Assembly (NCBI GenBank): GCA_002869425.1
Contig: PKSZ01000269.1
Span: forward strand, 1-5,876
Length of the DNA: 5,876 nucleotides
Source of the DNA: Marinilabiliales bacterium
GTDB taxonomy: Bacteria; Bacteroidota; Bacteroidia; Bacteroidales; BM523
Direction of reading: 5' to 3'
The position numbers and the translations under genes were made by a program. The notes under the pieces were generated by a model. The model searched no databases. It saw nothing but the letters and a program-made list of their open reading frames with translations, and had not been told where the DNA came from. Positions 1 to 4,649 of this stretch are shown in pieces (position 1 is the stretch's first letter; each line of letters starts with the position of its first letter).

Positions 1-208
1 CACTATCAAACTGAACACCATTAATTGTTACTGTACCTATTAGCATTTCATCAGAATCGGCTAATTTTAAGTTATCCAGAATTTCATCCCAGTTGCTTTC
101 TTCAAATACAATATCTATATCCTGAAAGGTATAAATATCATAAACTTCCTGTGCTTTGGGTGTAACTGCTATTAAAAATAAACCCAATACAATAATGATT
201 CTTCTCAT
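1..208 (-). CDS. CotH kinase-like secreted protein, N-terminal fragment
   Basis: The first 69 codons of a gene that leaves the window at its left edge. It starts with ATG at 208-206 and has a clear signal peptide: MRR, a hydrophobic stretch at residues 4-15, and a likely signal peptidase I site near TPKA-QE (residues 16-21). The mature start reads as the N-terminus of CotH kinase domain proteins: an acidic beta strand and tryptophan (DIVFEESNWDEIL, residues 32-44), then a strand pair ending in INGVQFDS (62-69). In the family this is followed by a VGVRxKGNSS-type motif, which lies outside the window. CotH is known as a spore-coat protein kinase, but Bacteroidota homologues are envelope or secreted proteins of mostly unknown role. 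Family membership rests on this short stretch only. It lies downstream of the carbonic anhydrase on the same strand, separated by a terminator and its own candidate promoter. Confidence 0.6.
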   Translation of the reverse strand, partial: MRRIIIVLGLFLIAVTPKAQEVYDIYTFQDIDIVFEESNWDEILDNLKLADSDEMLIGTVTINGVQFDS

Positions 209-233
209 GATATGTAATTTTAAATGTACGACA

Positions 234-241
234 CAAAAATA
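234..241 (-). promoter_or_regulatory. Candidate -7 element for the CotH-like gene
   Basis: On the minus strand this reads TATTTTTG, a full match to the Bacteroidota -7 consensus TAnnTTTG, ending 25 nt before the ATG at 208. No convincing TTG/TTTG -33 box is seen about 19 nt upstream, so this is a partial promoter match in AT-rich DNA. Confidence 0.35.
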
Positions 242-327
242 CCTTGAGGAAGAATTTGATGCGTTATAAAATTTAGTATAAATGTTATACCTGTTCGATT
301 CCTCTGAAAACTCAGGTTATACCTACC

Positions 328-379
328 AAAACGAAAAACCGGTAAGCAATAAAGTTTATAATTACTTCACACTTACCGG
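328..379 (-). terminator. Rho-independent-like terminator after carbonic anhydrase
   Basis: Perfect 8-bp arms, CCGGTAAG at 339-346 and CTTACCGG at 372-379, form a GC-containing stem 30 nt past the carbonic anhydrase stop codon. Inside the 25-nt loop a further AAGT/ACTT pairing (352-355 with 364-367) can shorten the loop. On the minus strand the stem is followed after one base by TTTTT-CG-TTTT (338 down to 328), the U-rich tail expected for a terminator of minus-strand transcription. On the plus strand no T-run follows directly. The long loop is the main weakness. Confidence 0.55.
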
Positions 380-408
380 CCAAAATAAATTTGTACGTTT
401 TTTTTTAT

Positions 409-1263
409 CTATTCAATAGTAGAAACTTTTCTATCGTTCAGTGGCTGTACGGGTCTGGCATTATTTTCCGGCACTGCACCCTCTAAGGCTGCCAATTGTT
501 CAGCTGATACAGTAACTTTGTTTTTCATAACAAACCAATTAACTCCCTCTGAGCAAGGAGGTGTTGTTAAGGATCCAGAGTAGGTATAACAACTCTGATC
601 TTCAGGCAACAATTCCATTGGATTCAAACTGGCAGCTATTTCATTTTTACCATCTACTTCAGTAGGCATACTTCCCAGAATGGTAGCAAGCATTGCATTT
701 TCTTCTCCTTCTTCCAACATAATTCCGATAACAGAAATATCACCATCATCACTTACATGTACCATGTGCAACTCACCGGCTGCAGCTTCACCTTTAAAAG
801 TATGTTCACTGGGAGCATGGAAATGAAACTGTTTTAGCTTATATTCTATTCCATTTAATGTTAATTTGTTATTATCTCCTTTAAAATTTACTTGTACTGT
901 ATGTCCGTTATTAATAAAACTCAAACCATCAGTAACAGCATAATCCAATGCCAGTTCACCAAGGTCTTTTTCCTCAAGTGCTTCATCAATGTCGATAGGT
1001 GACTGATGATTACCTGTACAAGATTTATACTCTCCAGACAAACATGACCAATATTCAGGACCTGTTTCTCCTTCATATGACCAATGACCATCAGCATGTT
1101 CTTTTGCATGTGCACATGGATCATCACTCTCTGCATGAGCTTCGTGTTCTGTAGTAACTTCAGCTTTATGCTCGTTACTTTCAATATTCTGCTCTGTGGA
1201 AGTATTGTTACAAGCAGCAAAAGCAAAAAGAAATAATACCAATAAATAATTAATAGATTTCAT
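409..1263 (-). CDS. Alpha-class carbonic anhydrase lipoprotein
   Basis: A 284-aa zinc enzyme converting CO2 and water to bicarbonate, predicted to sit in the envelope. The N-terminus is a lipoprotein signal peptide with lipobox FAAC (Cys18). Residues 19-60 form a linker rich in His, Glu and Asp. The catalytic domain starts at HWSYEG (60-65). All hallmarks are present: QSPIDI (87-92), the proton-shuttle histidine His121 in NNGH, zinc ligands His147 and His149 in QFHFH and His166 in ELHMVH, Glu153 in PSEH, gatekeeper Thr233 in SLTTPPC, and the C-terminal RPVQPLN (270-276). Cys82 and Cys237 are placed like the structural disulfide of other bacterial alpha enzymes; Cys74 and Cys225 could form a second (inference). 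The ATG at 1263 is preceded by an A-rich tract rather than a Shine-Dalgarno sequence. It seems to be a single-gene unit with its own promoter and terminator. No link to the ars genes is visible. Confidence 0.95.
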   Translation of the reverse strand: MKSINYLLVLFLFAFAACNNTSTEQNIESNEHKAEVTTEHEAHAESDDPCAHAKEHADGHWSYEGETGPEYWSCLSGEYKSCTGNHQSPIDIDEALEEKDLGELALDYAVTDGLSFINNGHTVQVNFKGDNNKLTLNGIEYKLKQFHFHAPSEHTFKGEAAAGELHMVHVSDDGDISVIGIMLEEGEENAMLATILGSMPTEVDGKNEIAASLNPMELLPEDQSCYTYSGSLTTPPCSEGVNWFVMKNKVTVSAEQLAALEGAVPENNARPVQPLNDRKVSTIE

Positions 1264-1289
1264 CGTTTATTTTTTTTAAGTTAGACACA

Positions 1290-1297
1290 CAAAGTTA
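1290..1297 (-). promoter_or_regulatory. Candidate -7 element for carbonic anhydrase
   Basis: Minus-strand TAACTTTG matches the Bacteroidota TAnnTTTG -7 consensus exactly and ends 26 nt before the ATG at 1263. The region upstream is very AT-rich, and no TTG lies at the usual 19-21 nt; the nearest, GTTGATT, is about 33 nt upstream. The start point would fall near 1283-1285, giving a leader of about 20 nt with a run of A before the start codon. Confidence 0.45.
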
Positions 1298-1379
1298 TTC
1301 ATAACATATTTATATTAAAAATATATTAATCAACTATTTATTTGATTACTTAATTCTCTACATAAAATCAATTAAACCG

Positions 1380-1443
1380 TTCTACAAGCGTAGGATTTAT
1401 AGGGGGACCCGATCCATATTTAGACTCTAAAGAATTCTACGTA
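1380..1443. repeat. Cluster of short palindromes in intergenic region
   Basis: The spacer between the arsP-type gene and the carbonic anhydrase gene holds several small dyads in about 60 bp: TTCTAC/GTAGGA with a 4-nt loop (1380-1395, one G-T pair), GGGACCC (1404-1410), TTTAGACTCTAAA (1419-1431), AGAATTCT (1431-1438) and TACGTA (1438-1443). TTCTAC also occurs twice in direct orientation (1380 and 1435). No open frame or known element is recognised. It could be regulatory, a mobile-element remnant or chance. Confidence 0.25.
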
Positions 1444-1466
1444 AAACCAACAATTCGATATAACAA

Positions 1467-1492
1467 CTGTTTTTATGGCTATTGAAAAACAG
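1467..1492 (-). terminator. Possible terminator at the end of the ars operon
   Basis: Perfect 8-bp arms, CTGTTTTT at 1467-1474 and AAAAACAG at 1485-1492, with a 10-nt loop, begin 23 nt after the permease stop codon. On the minus strand the stem is followed by TTGTTAT, only moderately U-rich, and the stem is mostly A-T. The position, just past the last gene of a five-gene operon and before a separately promoted gene, is the best argument for a terminator. Confidence 0.4.
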
Positions 1493-1515
1493 GCAAAATA
1501 TCTATCCTGAAGCAA

Positions 1516-2823
1516 TTATATCAAGCCAAACAACACACCTGAAATTGTTGCCATCACGACAACCAATGCAACATAAACCAATGTTTTTACAGTTCCCAAC
1601 ACATTACGAATAACGAGCATATTGGGCAAAGACAAGGAAGGTCCAGCAAGCAGGAGTGCCAATGCAGGTCCTTTTCCCATTCCTGCAGAAATCAAACCCT
1701 GAAGTATTGGAACTTCAGTAAGTGTAGCAAAATACATAAAAGCACCCAAAATTGAAGCATAAAAATTTGAAAGCAAAGAATTTCCACCAACGAGGTTGGT
1801 AATCCATTCATTGGGAACAATCCCCGGAATTGAAGTATTATCATGTGTTGAACCCAATAAAAAACCAGCAATTACAACACCAAAAGCCAACATAGGCATA
1901 ATCTGTTTGGCAAAATCCCATGAAGACAAAGTCCACTCTCTATTCTCGCCAAAATCCATTAAAGTAATAATTGAAACTCCTGTTATTGCAACAATAACTG
2001 ACAACATAGGATTCGCAGTAAGAATTGCGGTTATTGACACTCCCAACGCAACAAGTAAAACCAACCACCATTTTACATTTAGTATTTGTATGAGAGCATA
2101 TCCCAATAAAATGGCAAAAAATGAAGTTATATACCATTTATAATTCCATATCTGAAACCAAATACCTACCTCATTGCTTTCTGGTTTAGCCCAATTGGCA
2201 AATATCAATATAAATACAAATGCGAAGAATAAAAAGGAGGTTTTCCAAAGAGGTCTTTGTTCCGGAGGTAAGACAATCTTCATTTGCTCCTGTGCCTTAC
2301 TTTTTTCTTCCTTCCTGAAAATTAAAGCCATGAACAATCCAATAACAACACTAAACACAACTGCACCTATAACCCTTGCAACTCCCATTTCAAAACCAAG
2401 AATTCGTGCAGTTAAAATAATAGCAAGAATATTAATGGCCGGGCCAGAATACAAAAATGCCACTGCAGGACCAAGACCGGCTCCTCTTTTATGAATACTG
2501 CTAAACAATGGTAAAATGGTACATGAACAAACAGCTAAGATGGTACCAGATACTGAAGCTATGGTATATGAAACCCACTTTTTTGCGTTGGCCCCAAAAT
2601 ATTTCAAAACAGCACCCTGACTAACAAATATAGAAATTACACCAGCAATAAAGAATGCAGGTAAAAGACATAAAACAACATGCTCTTGTGCATACCATTT
2701 CAATAAATCCAATGAGGCAAACAAAGAAACCTCAAAGCTCTCATTTCCTAATGGCAAAAAATAAGCTGCCGTAAATATTACTAAAATCCATGCGAGGATT
2801 CTAATTTCATTCTTCCATTCCAT
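1516..2823 (-). CDS. arsP: ArsP/DUF318-family permease
   Basis: A 435-aa multi-pass inner-membrane permease of the ArsP_1 (DUF318, YraQ-like) family. Characterised ArsP proteins export trivalent organoarsenicals; many relatives have unknown substrates. The signature block spans residues 96-134: ILAVCSCTILPLF with Cys99 and Cys101, then KRGAGLGPAVAFLYSGPAIN. A matching motif, LLAGPSLSLPNM (391-402), marks the second half, as expected of an internally duplicated permease. A cytoplasmic-looking charged stretch (170-192) and extra membrane segments to about 290 separate the halves, making it longer than E. coli YraQ. I chose ATG at 2823, 5 nt past the arsG stop. A TTG at 2832, in a TTGA overlap with that stop, would add three residues and is possible. 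No Shine-Dalgarno is seen. Being last in the operon, it is probably translated from the same message as arsE-arsG. Substrate is inferred from context. Confidence 0.85.
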   Translation of the reverse strand: MEWKNEIRILAWILVIFTAAYFLPLGNESFEVSLFASLDLLKWYAQEHVVLCLLPAFFIAGVISIFVSQGAVLKYFGANAKKWVSYTIASVSGTILAVCSCTILPLFSSIHKRGAGLGPAVAFLYSGPAINILAIILTARILGFEMGVARVIGAVVFSVVIGLFMALIFRKEEKSKAQEQMKIVLPPEQRPLWKTSFLFFAFVFILIFANWAKPESNEVGIWFQIWNYKWYITSFFAILLGYALIQILNVKWWLVLLVALGVSITAILTANPMLSVIVAITGVSIITLMDFGENREWTLSSWDFAKQIMPMLAFGVVIAGFLLGSTHDNTSIPGIVPNEWITNLVGGNSLLSNFYASILGAFMYFATLTEVPILQGLISAGMGKGPALALLLAGPSLSLPNMLVIRNVLGTVKTLVYVALVVVMATISGVLFGLI

Positions 2824-2828
2824 AACGC

Positions 2829-3551
2829 TCAAAATATACTTACACCAAAATAAACCTCAATTATGTAGTAGATGCCAACCAGAATAAATAATGCTGCCAC
2901 AACTTTTCTAAACCATTTTTCAAATGCTTTGATTCTGTTATAAACTTTTCCAACACCCGATACTGTGTATGCTATCAGCCATGAAAAAATGATAACCGGA
3001 ACTCCTGTTGCCAAAGCAAAAACCATTGGCAAATACAAACCTTTCGCGCTCGAAACTGTCATGGGAATAAGCATTCCAAAATATAACACGCCACTATAGG
3101 GACAAAAAGCAAGGGCAAAAACAATCCCCAATAGAAAAACATCCCAGTACCTATTCATCCCTTTTTTCTCAAACCGCTCTGAAATTTTTCCAAATCCAGG
3201 AAAATTGATTTTTATTATACCCAGCATAAAAATGCCAATAATAATCAATACCGGGCCTATGACTTTTTCACCATACTTTTGAAAAAGACCAGAAAAGTCC
3301 ATTTTGTCTGCTCCGAAAAAAATGATCAAAGCAAGAGCTGTATAAGCAAAACCTCTCCCCAATGTATAGACAACCCCATTCAAAAAAACCTTGGATCTTT
3401 TATCAATGTCCTTACCGATAAAACCAATGGCGGTTATATTGGTAGCCAATGGACACGGACTGATAGCGGTTAATAGTCCTAAAAACAAAGCTGCCAGTAC
3501 CGGGGCACTATCCTGGTAATGTAGATATAACCCCGTAAGAAACTCTTCCAT
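2829..3551 (-). CDS. arsG: ArsG-like CcdA/DsbD-type membrane transporter
   Basis: A 240-aa integral membrane protein of the DsbD/CcdA-like superfamily, matching what is called the aromatic aminobenzylarsenical efflux permease ArsG family. About six hydrophobic segments are visible, near residues 16-35, 58-80, 97-115, 137-165, 172-195 and 216-236. Two conserved cysteines sit in the CcdA-like positions: Cys33 in SPCPLAT in the first segment and Cys150 in AFCPYSG in the fourth. In DsbD and CcdA this pair carries electrons from cytoplasmic thioredoxin to the periplasm. In Shewanella, ArsG was reported to give resistance to trivalent aromatic arsenicals by efflux. The ATG shares one base with the arsF stop (TAATG), so translation is probably coupled, and its TGA is nearly joined to the permease start. 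It could instead be an electron shuttle rather than an exporter; the sequence alone does not decide. Confidence 0.8.
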   Translation of the reverse strand: MEEFLTGLYLHYQDSAPVLAALFLGLLTAISPCPLATNITAIGFIGKDIDKRSKVFLNGVVYTLGRGFAYTALALIIFFGADKMDFSGLFQKYGEKVIGPVLIIIGIFMLGIIKINFPGFGKISERFEKKGMNRYWDVFLLGIVFALAFCPYSGVLYFGMLIPMTVSSAKGLYLPMVFALATGVPVIIFSWLIAYTVSGVGKVYNRIKAFEKWFRKVVAALFILVGIYYIIEVYFGVSIF

Positions 3552-3970
3552 TATTCAGAAATTTTTCCTATTGCTTCTTTTACCAAGGAATATAATTTAG
3601 TAGGTGTAGATCTGGCAAACATAAAGCCTTCATTGGTAAGATCTGTTTTATCGCTTCCCTTTACAATAATTAAAGCTTGTCCGGAAACACCAATTTTTTC
3701 TCCTATTTTCTCTCCTTCTGCCTCATCCAAATTTACACTTGTAAAAGTCACTTTTCCAGATTTTAATTCATCTGCATAGTATTTTTCCAAAGCTTTTTTG
3801 GTTTCATCTTCTACTGCATTACATGTAGCACAACGACGAGTATAGTGGAAATAATAAACTTCTACTTTATCAGAAACTGAATTCTCAACCTTCTTGTTTT
3901 GTTGCGCATCACAAGAACTAAATGCTGATAACATAAAAAGTCCAATTAAAAAAACTGTTAAATACTTCAT
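3551..3970 (-). CDS. arsF: ArsF-family thioredoxin-like lipoprotein
   Basis: A 139-aa protein with a lipoprotein signal: a hydrophobic core at residues 4-16, then FSSC with Cys20 as the acylated residue and Asp21 next. The mature part has a thioredoxin-like beta-alpha-beta order: strand VEVYYFHY (36-43), the CxxC motif Cys47-Ala-Thr-Cys50 in RRCATCNAVE, a long charged helix, strand KVTFTSVNLD (73-82), and strand QALIIVKG (98-105). This matches the family named nitrophenyl compound nitroreductase subunit ArsF, reported in Shewanella to act with ArsE in reducing the nitro group of aromatic arsenicals. No flavin-nitroreductase fold is visible, so the chemistry is probably thiol based (inference). 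It starts 3 nt after the preceding thioredoxin-like gene and overlaps arsG by one base. The predicted location is the periplasmic face of a membrane. Confidence 0.8.
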   Translation of the reverse strand: MKYLTVFLIGLFMLSAFSSCDAQQNKKVENSVSDKVEVYYFHYTRRCATCNAVEDETKKALEKYYADELKSGKVTFTSVNLDEAEGEKIGEKIGVSGQALIIVKGSDKTDLTNEGFMFARSTPTKLYSLVKEAIGKISE

Positions 3971-3973
3971 AGC

Positions 3974-4213
3974 TTAATTTTTATTATTTAATAATTTACT
4001 CAATTCATTAACCGAGGGTACACGCCCCGAAATCACAACCTTATCATCAATTACCAATCCCGGTGTTCTCATTACACCATAGGCCATAATCTCCACAATA
4101 TCATCTACTTTTGTAATATTTGCATCGATTCCCAAATCGGCAATTACTTCTCGGGTTACTTTCTCCAGTGTATTACACTTTGGACATCCTGTTCCTAAAA
4201 TTTTAATTTCCAT
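3974..4213 (-). CDS. Small CxxC thioredoxin-like protein (redox-active disulfide protein 2 type)
   Basis: A 79-aa cytoplasmic protein with a minimal thioredoxin fold. It begins with strand MEIKILGTGC and the active site Cys10-Pro-Lys-Cys13. After a helix come strand ANITKVDD (31-38), the cis-proline site Thr50-Pro51 in VMRTPGLVID, and a final helix (67-76). The length and CPKC motif fit the archaeal/bacterial redox-active disulfide protein 2 family, about 77-80 aa. There is no signal peptide. Its place before arsF and arsG suggests it is the ArsE-like member of the arsEFG set, but I leave the symbol empty because the match is from recall of gene order. The likely role is delivering reducing equivalents, or a thiol-bound arsenical, to the membrane partner. 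A GGAG lies only 2 nt before the ATG at 4213, and a palindrome at 4228-4247 lies just upstream. ArsF begins 3 nt after its stop. Confidence 0.85.
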   Translation of the reverse strand: MEIKILGTGCPKCNTLEKVTREVIADLGIDANITKVDDIVEIMAYGVMRTPGLVIDDKVVISGRVPSVNELSKLLNNKN

Positions 4214-4227
4214 AACTCCATGTTCGT

Positions 4228-4247
4228 TATTCGTAAAAATACGAATA
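4228..4247. promoter_or_regulatory. Second ArsR-type operator between arsR and the thioredoxin-like gene
   Basis: Perfect 8-bp inverted repeat TATTCGTA / TACGAATA around AAAA. Its 16-bp core (4230-4245) has the TTCG-N8-CGAA design and shares 13 of 16 bases with the palindrome before arsR at 4564-4579. A further TGTTCG half-site lies at 4221-4226. No U-run follows on either strand, which argues against a terminator. The minus strand also reads TATTTTTA here, one base off a -7 box, but without a -33 box. Operator function is inferred from the shared pattern. Confidence 0.55.
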
Positions 4248-4263
4248 TTATTACTAAAAAATT

Positions 4264-4560
4264 TTATTTAAAAAACTCACCAAACAACTTTTTTGCAATC
4301 TCCCAATCCTTCTTGTTGATGCAATATCGGACTTTTGGTAATTCAATTTCACCTTGTATCAATCCAGCATCTTTAAGTTCTTTTAGGTGCTGTGATAATG
4401 TTGATTTTGCAATGGGTAATACTTCTGATAAATCTCCACTATAACAACATGATTGTTTCGACAATAGCTCCAGAATATACACGCGGACAGGATTGGATAA
4501 AGCTTTACCATATCTTGCCAGTTGCTTTTGTTCTTCTGAATATACTGCTTTCTTATTCAT
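4264..4560 (-). CDS. arsR: ArsR/SmtB-family metalloregulatory repressor
   Basis: A 98-aa winged-helix repressor, normal length for the family. It has an N-terminal helix leading to LSNPVRVYILELL (21-33), a helix-turn-helix from about 42-66 with the recognition helix AKSTLSQHLKELKDAGLI, and the wing IQGEIELPKVRYCI (68-81). Members bind the operator without ligand and release it when As(III), Sb(III) or organoarsenicals bind cysteine thiols. Cysteines seen are Cys38 and Cys39 (SCCYSGDL) and Cys80. The common CxCGDL pair is shifted: the second usual position is Ser41. I chose ATG at 4560; an upstream TTG at 4614 would translate through the promoter and operator and add a non-homologous stretch. 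First gene of the operon, with a 50-nt gap before the next gene. It is probably autoregulated through the palindrome touching its start codon. Confidence 0.92.
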   Translation of the reverse strand: MNKKAVYSEEQKQLARYGKALSNPVRVYILELLSKQSCCYSGDLSEVLPIAKSTLSQHLKELKDAGLIQGEIELPKVRYCINKKDWEIAKKLFGEFFK

Positions 4561-4582
4561 TTGTTCGTAAATTTGCGAACAA
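4561..4582. promoter_or_regulatory. Primary ArsR operator overlapping the -7 box and start site
   Basis: A 22-bp dyad lying directly before the arsR ATG. The outer arms TTGTTCG (4561-4567) and CGAACAA (4576-4582) are perfect, and the centre AAATTT is self-complementary, so 10 of 11 base pairs are symmetric; only T4568/G4575 breaks it. Its upstream edge overlaps the TATATTTG -7 box by three bases and it covers the expected transcription start, so a bound repressor would block initiation. Size and symmetry suit an ArsR dimer; binding is inferred. Confidence 0.7.
4568..4575 (+). promoter_or_regulatory. Possible -7 element facing putP, inside the ArsR operator
   Basis: On the plus strand the operator core reads TAAATTTG, a full TAnnTTTG match pointing toward putP, with a predicted leader of roughly 65-70 nt. 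No -33 TTTG is found 19 nt upstream, where the sequence is TACTGC. The AT-rich spacer nearer to putP shows no better candidate: TTGG at 4602 with TATTTCAA at 4624 is a poor match. Confidence 0.22.
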
Positions 4583-4610
4583 ATATAAACAATGAAATTA
4601 ATTGGACAAA
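4580..4610 (-). promoter_or_regulatory. Bacteroidota-type promoter of the ars operon
   Basis: On the minus strand TTTG (4610-4607) is followed after exactly 19 nt by TATATTTG (4587-4580), a full match to the Bacteroidota primary-sigma pattern of a -33 TTTG and a -7 TAnnTTTG. Transcription should start near 4572-4575, in the middle of the palindrome, leaving a leader of only about 12-15 nt without a Shine-Dalgarno sequence. Confidence 0.75.
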
Positions 4611-4649
4611 GCAATTAGAATTTTATTTCAAATTGATTATATTAACAGC

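Noticed and set aside
284..324. Direct repeat GTTATACCT (284-292 and 316-324) upstream of the CotH-like gene
   Set aside because: Two 9-nt copies in AT-rich DNA with no further copies or symmetry; too weak to call a regulatory site.
921..1226. 101-codon minus-strand open frame within the carbonic anhydrase gene
   Set aside because: It lies wholly inside a strongly supported enzyme gene in another frame, and its composition (runs of Leu, Met, His, Lys) is that of a frame shadow.
1796..2494. Plus- and minus-strand open frames inside the arsP-type gene
   Set aside because: They are antisense or out of frame to a clear membrane permease and show no domain-like features.
2829..3551. Simple cytochrome c biogenesis CcdA annotation for the arsG gene
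   Set aside because: The fold is shared, but there are no haem-lyase or cytochrome genes nearby and the neighbours are arsF and a CxxC thioredoxin-like gene, which fit ArsG better.
4228..4247. Palindrome read as a terminator or attenuator after arsR
   Set aside because: No U-rich tail follows the stem on either strand, and its sequence matches the upstream operator instead.
4220..4595. Plus-strand open frames opposite arsR
   Set aside because: Both are antisense to the conserved ArsR coding sequence and cover its operator sites; no recognisable protein features.
4561..4614. Upstream TTG start for arsR adding 18 residues
   Set aside because: It would place the coding region over the -7 box and operator, and the family's usual N-terminus fits the ATG at 4560.
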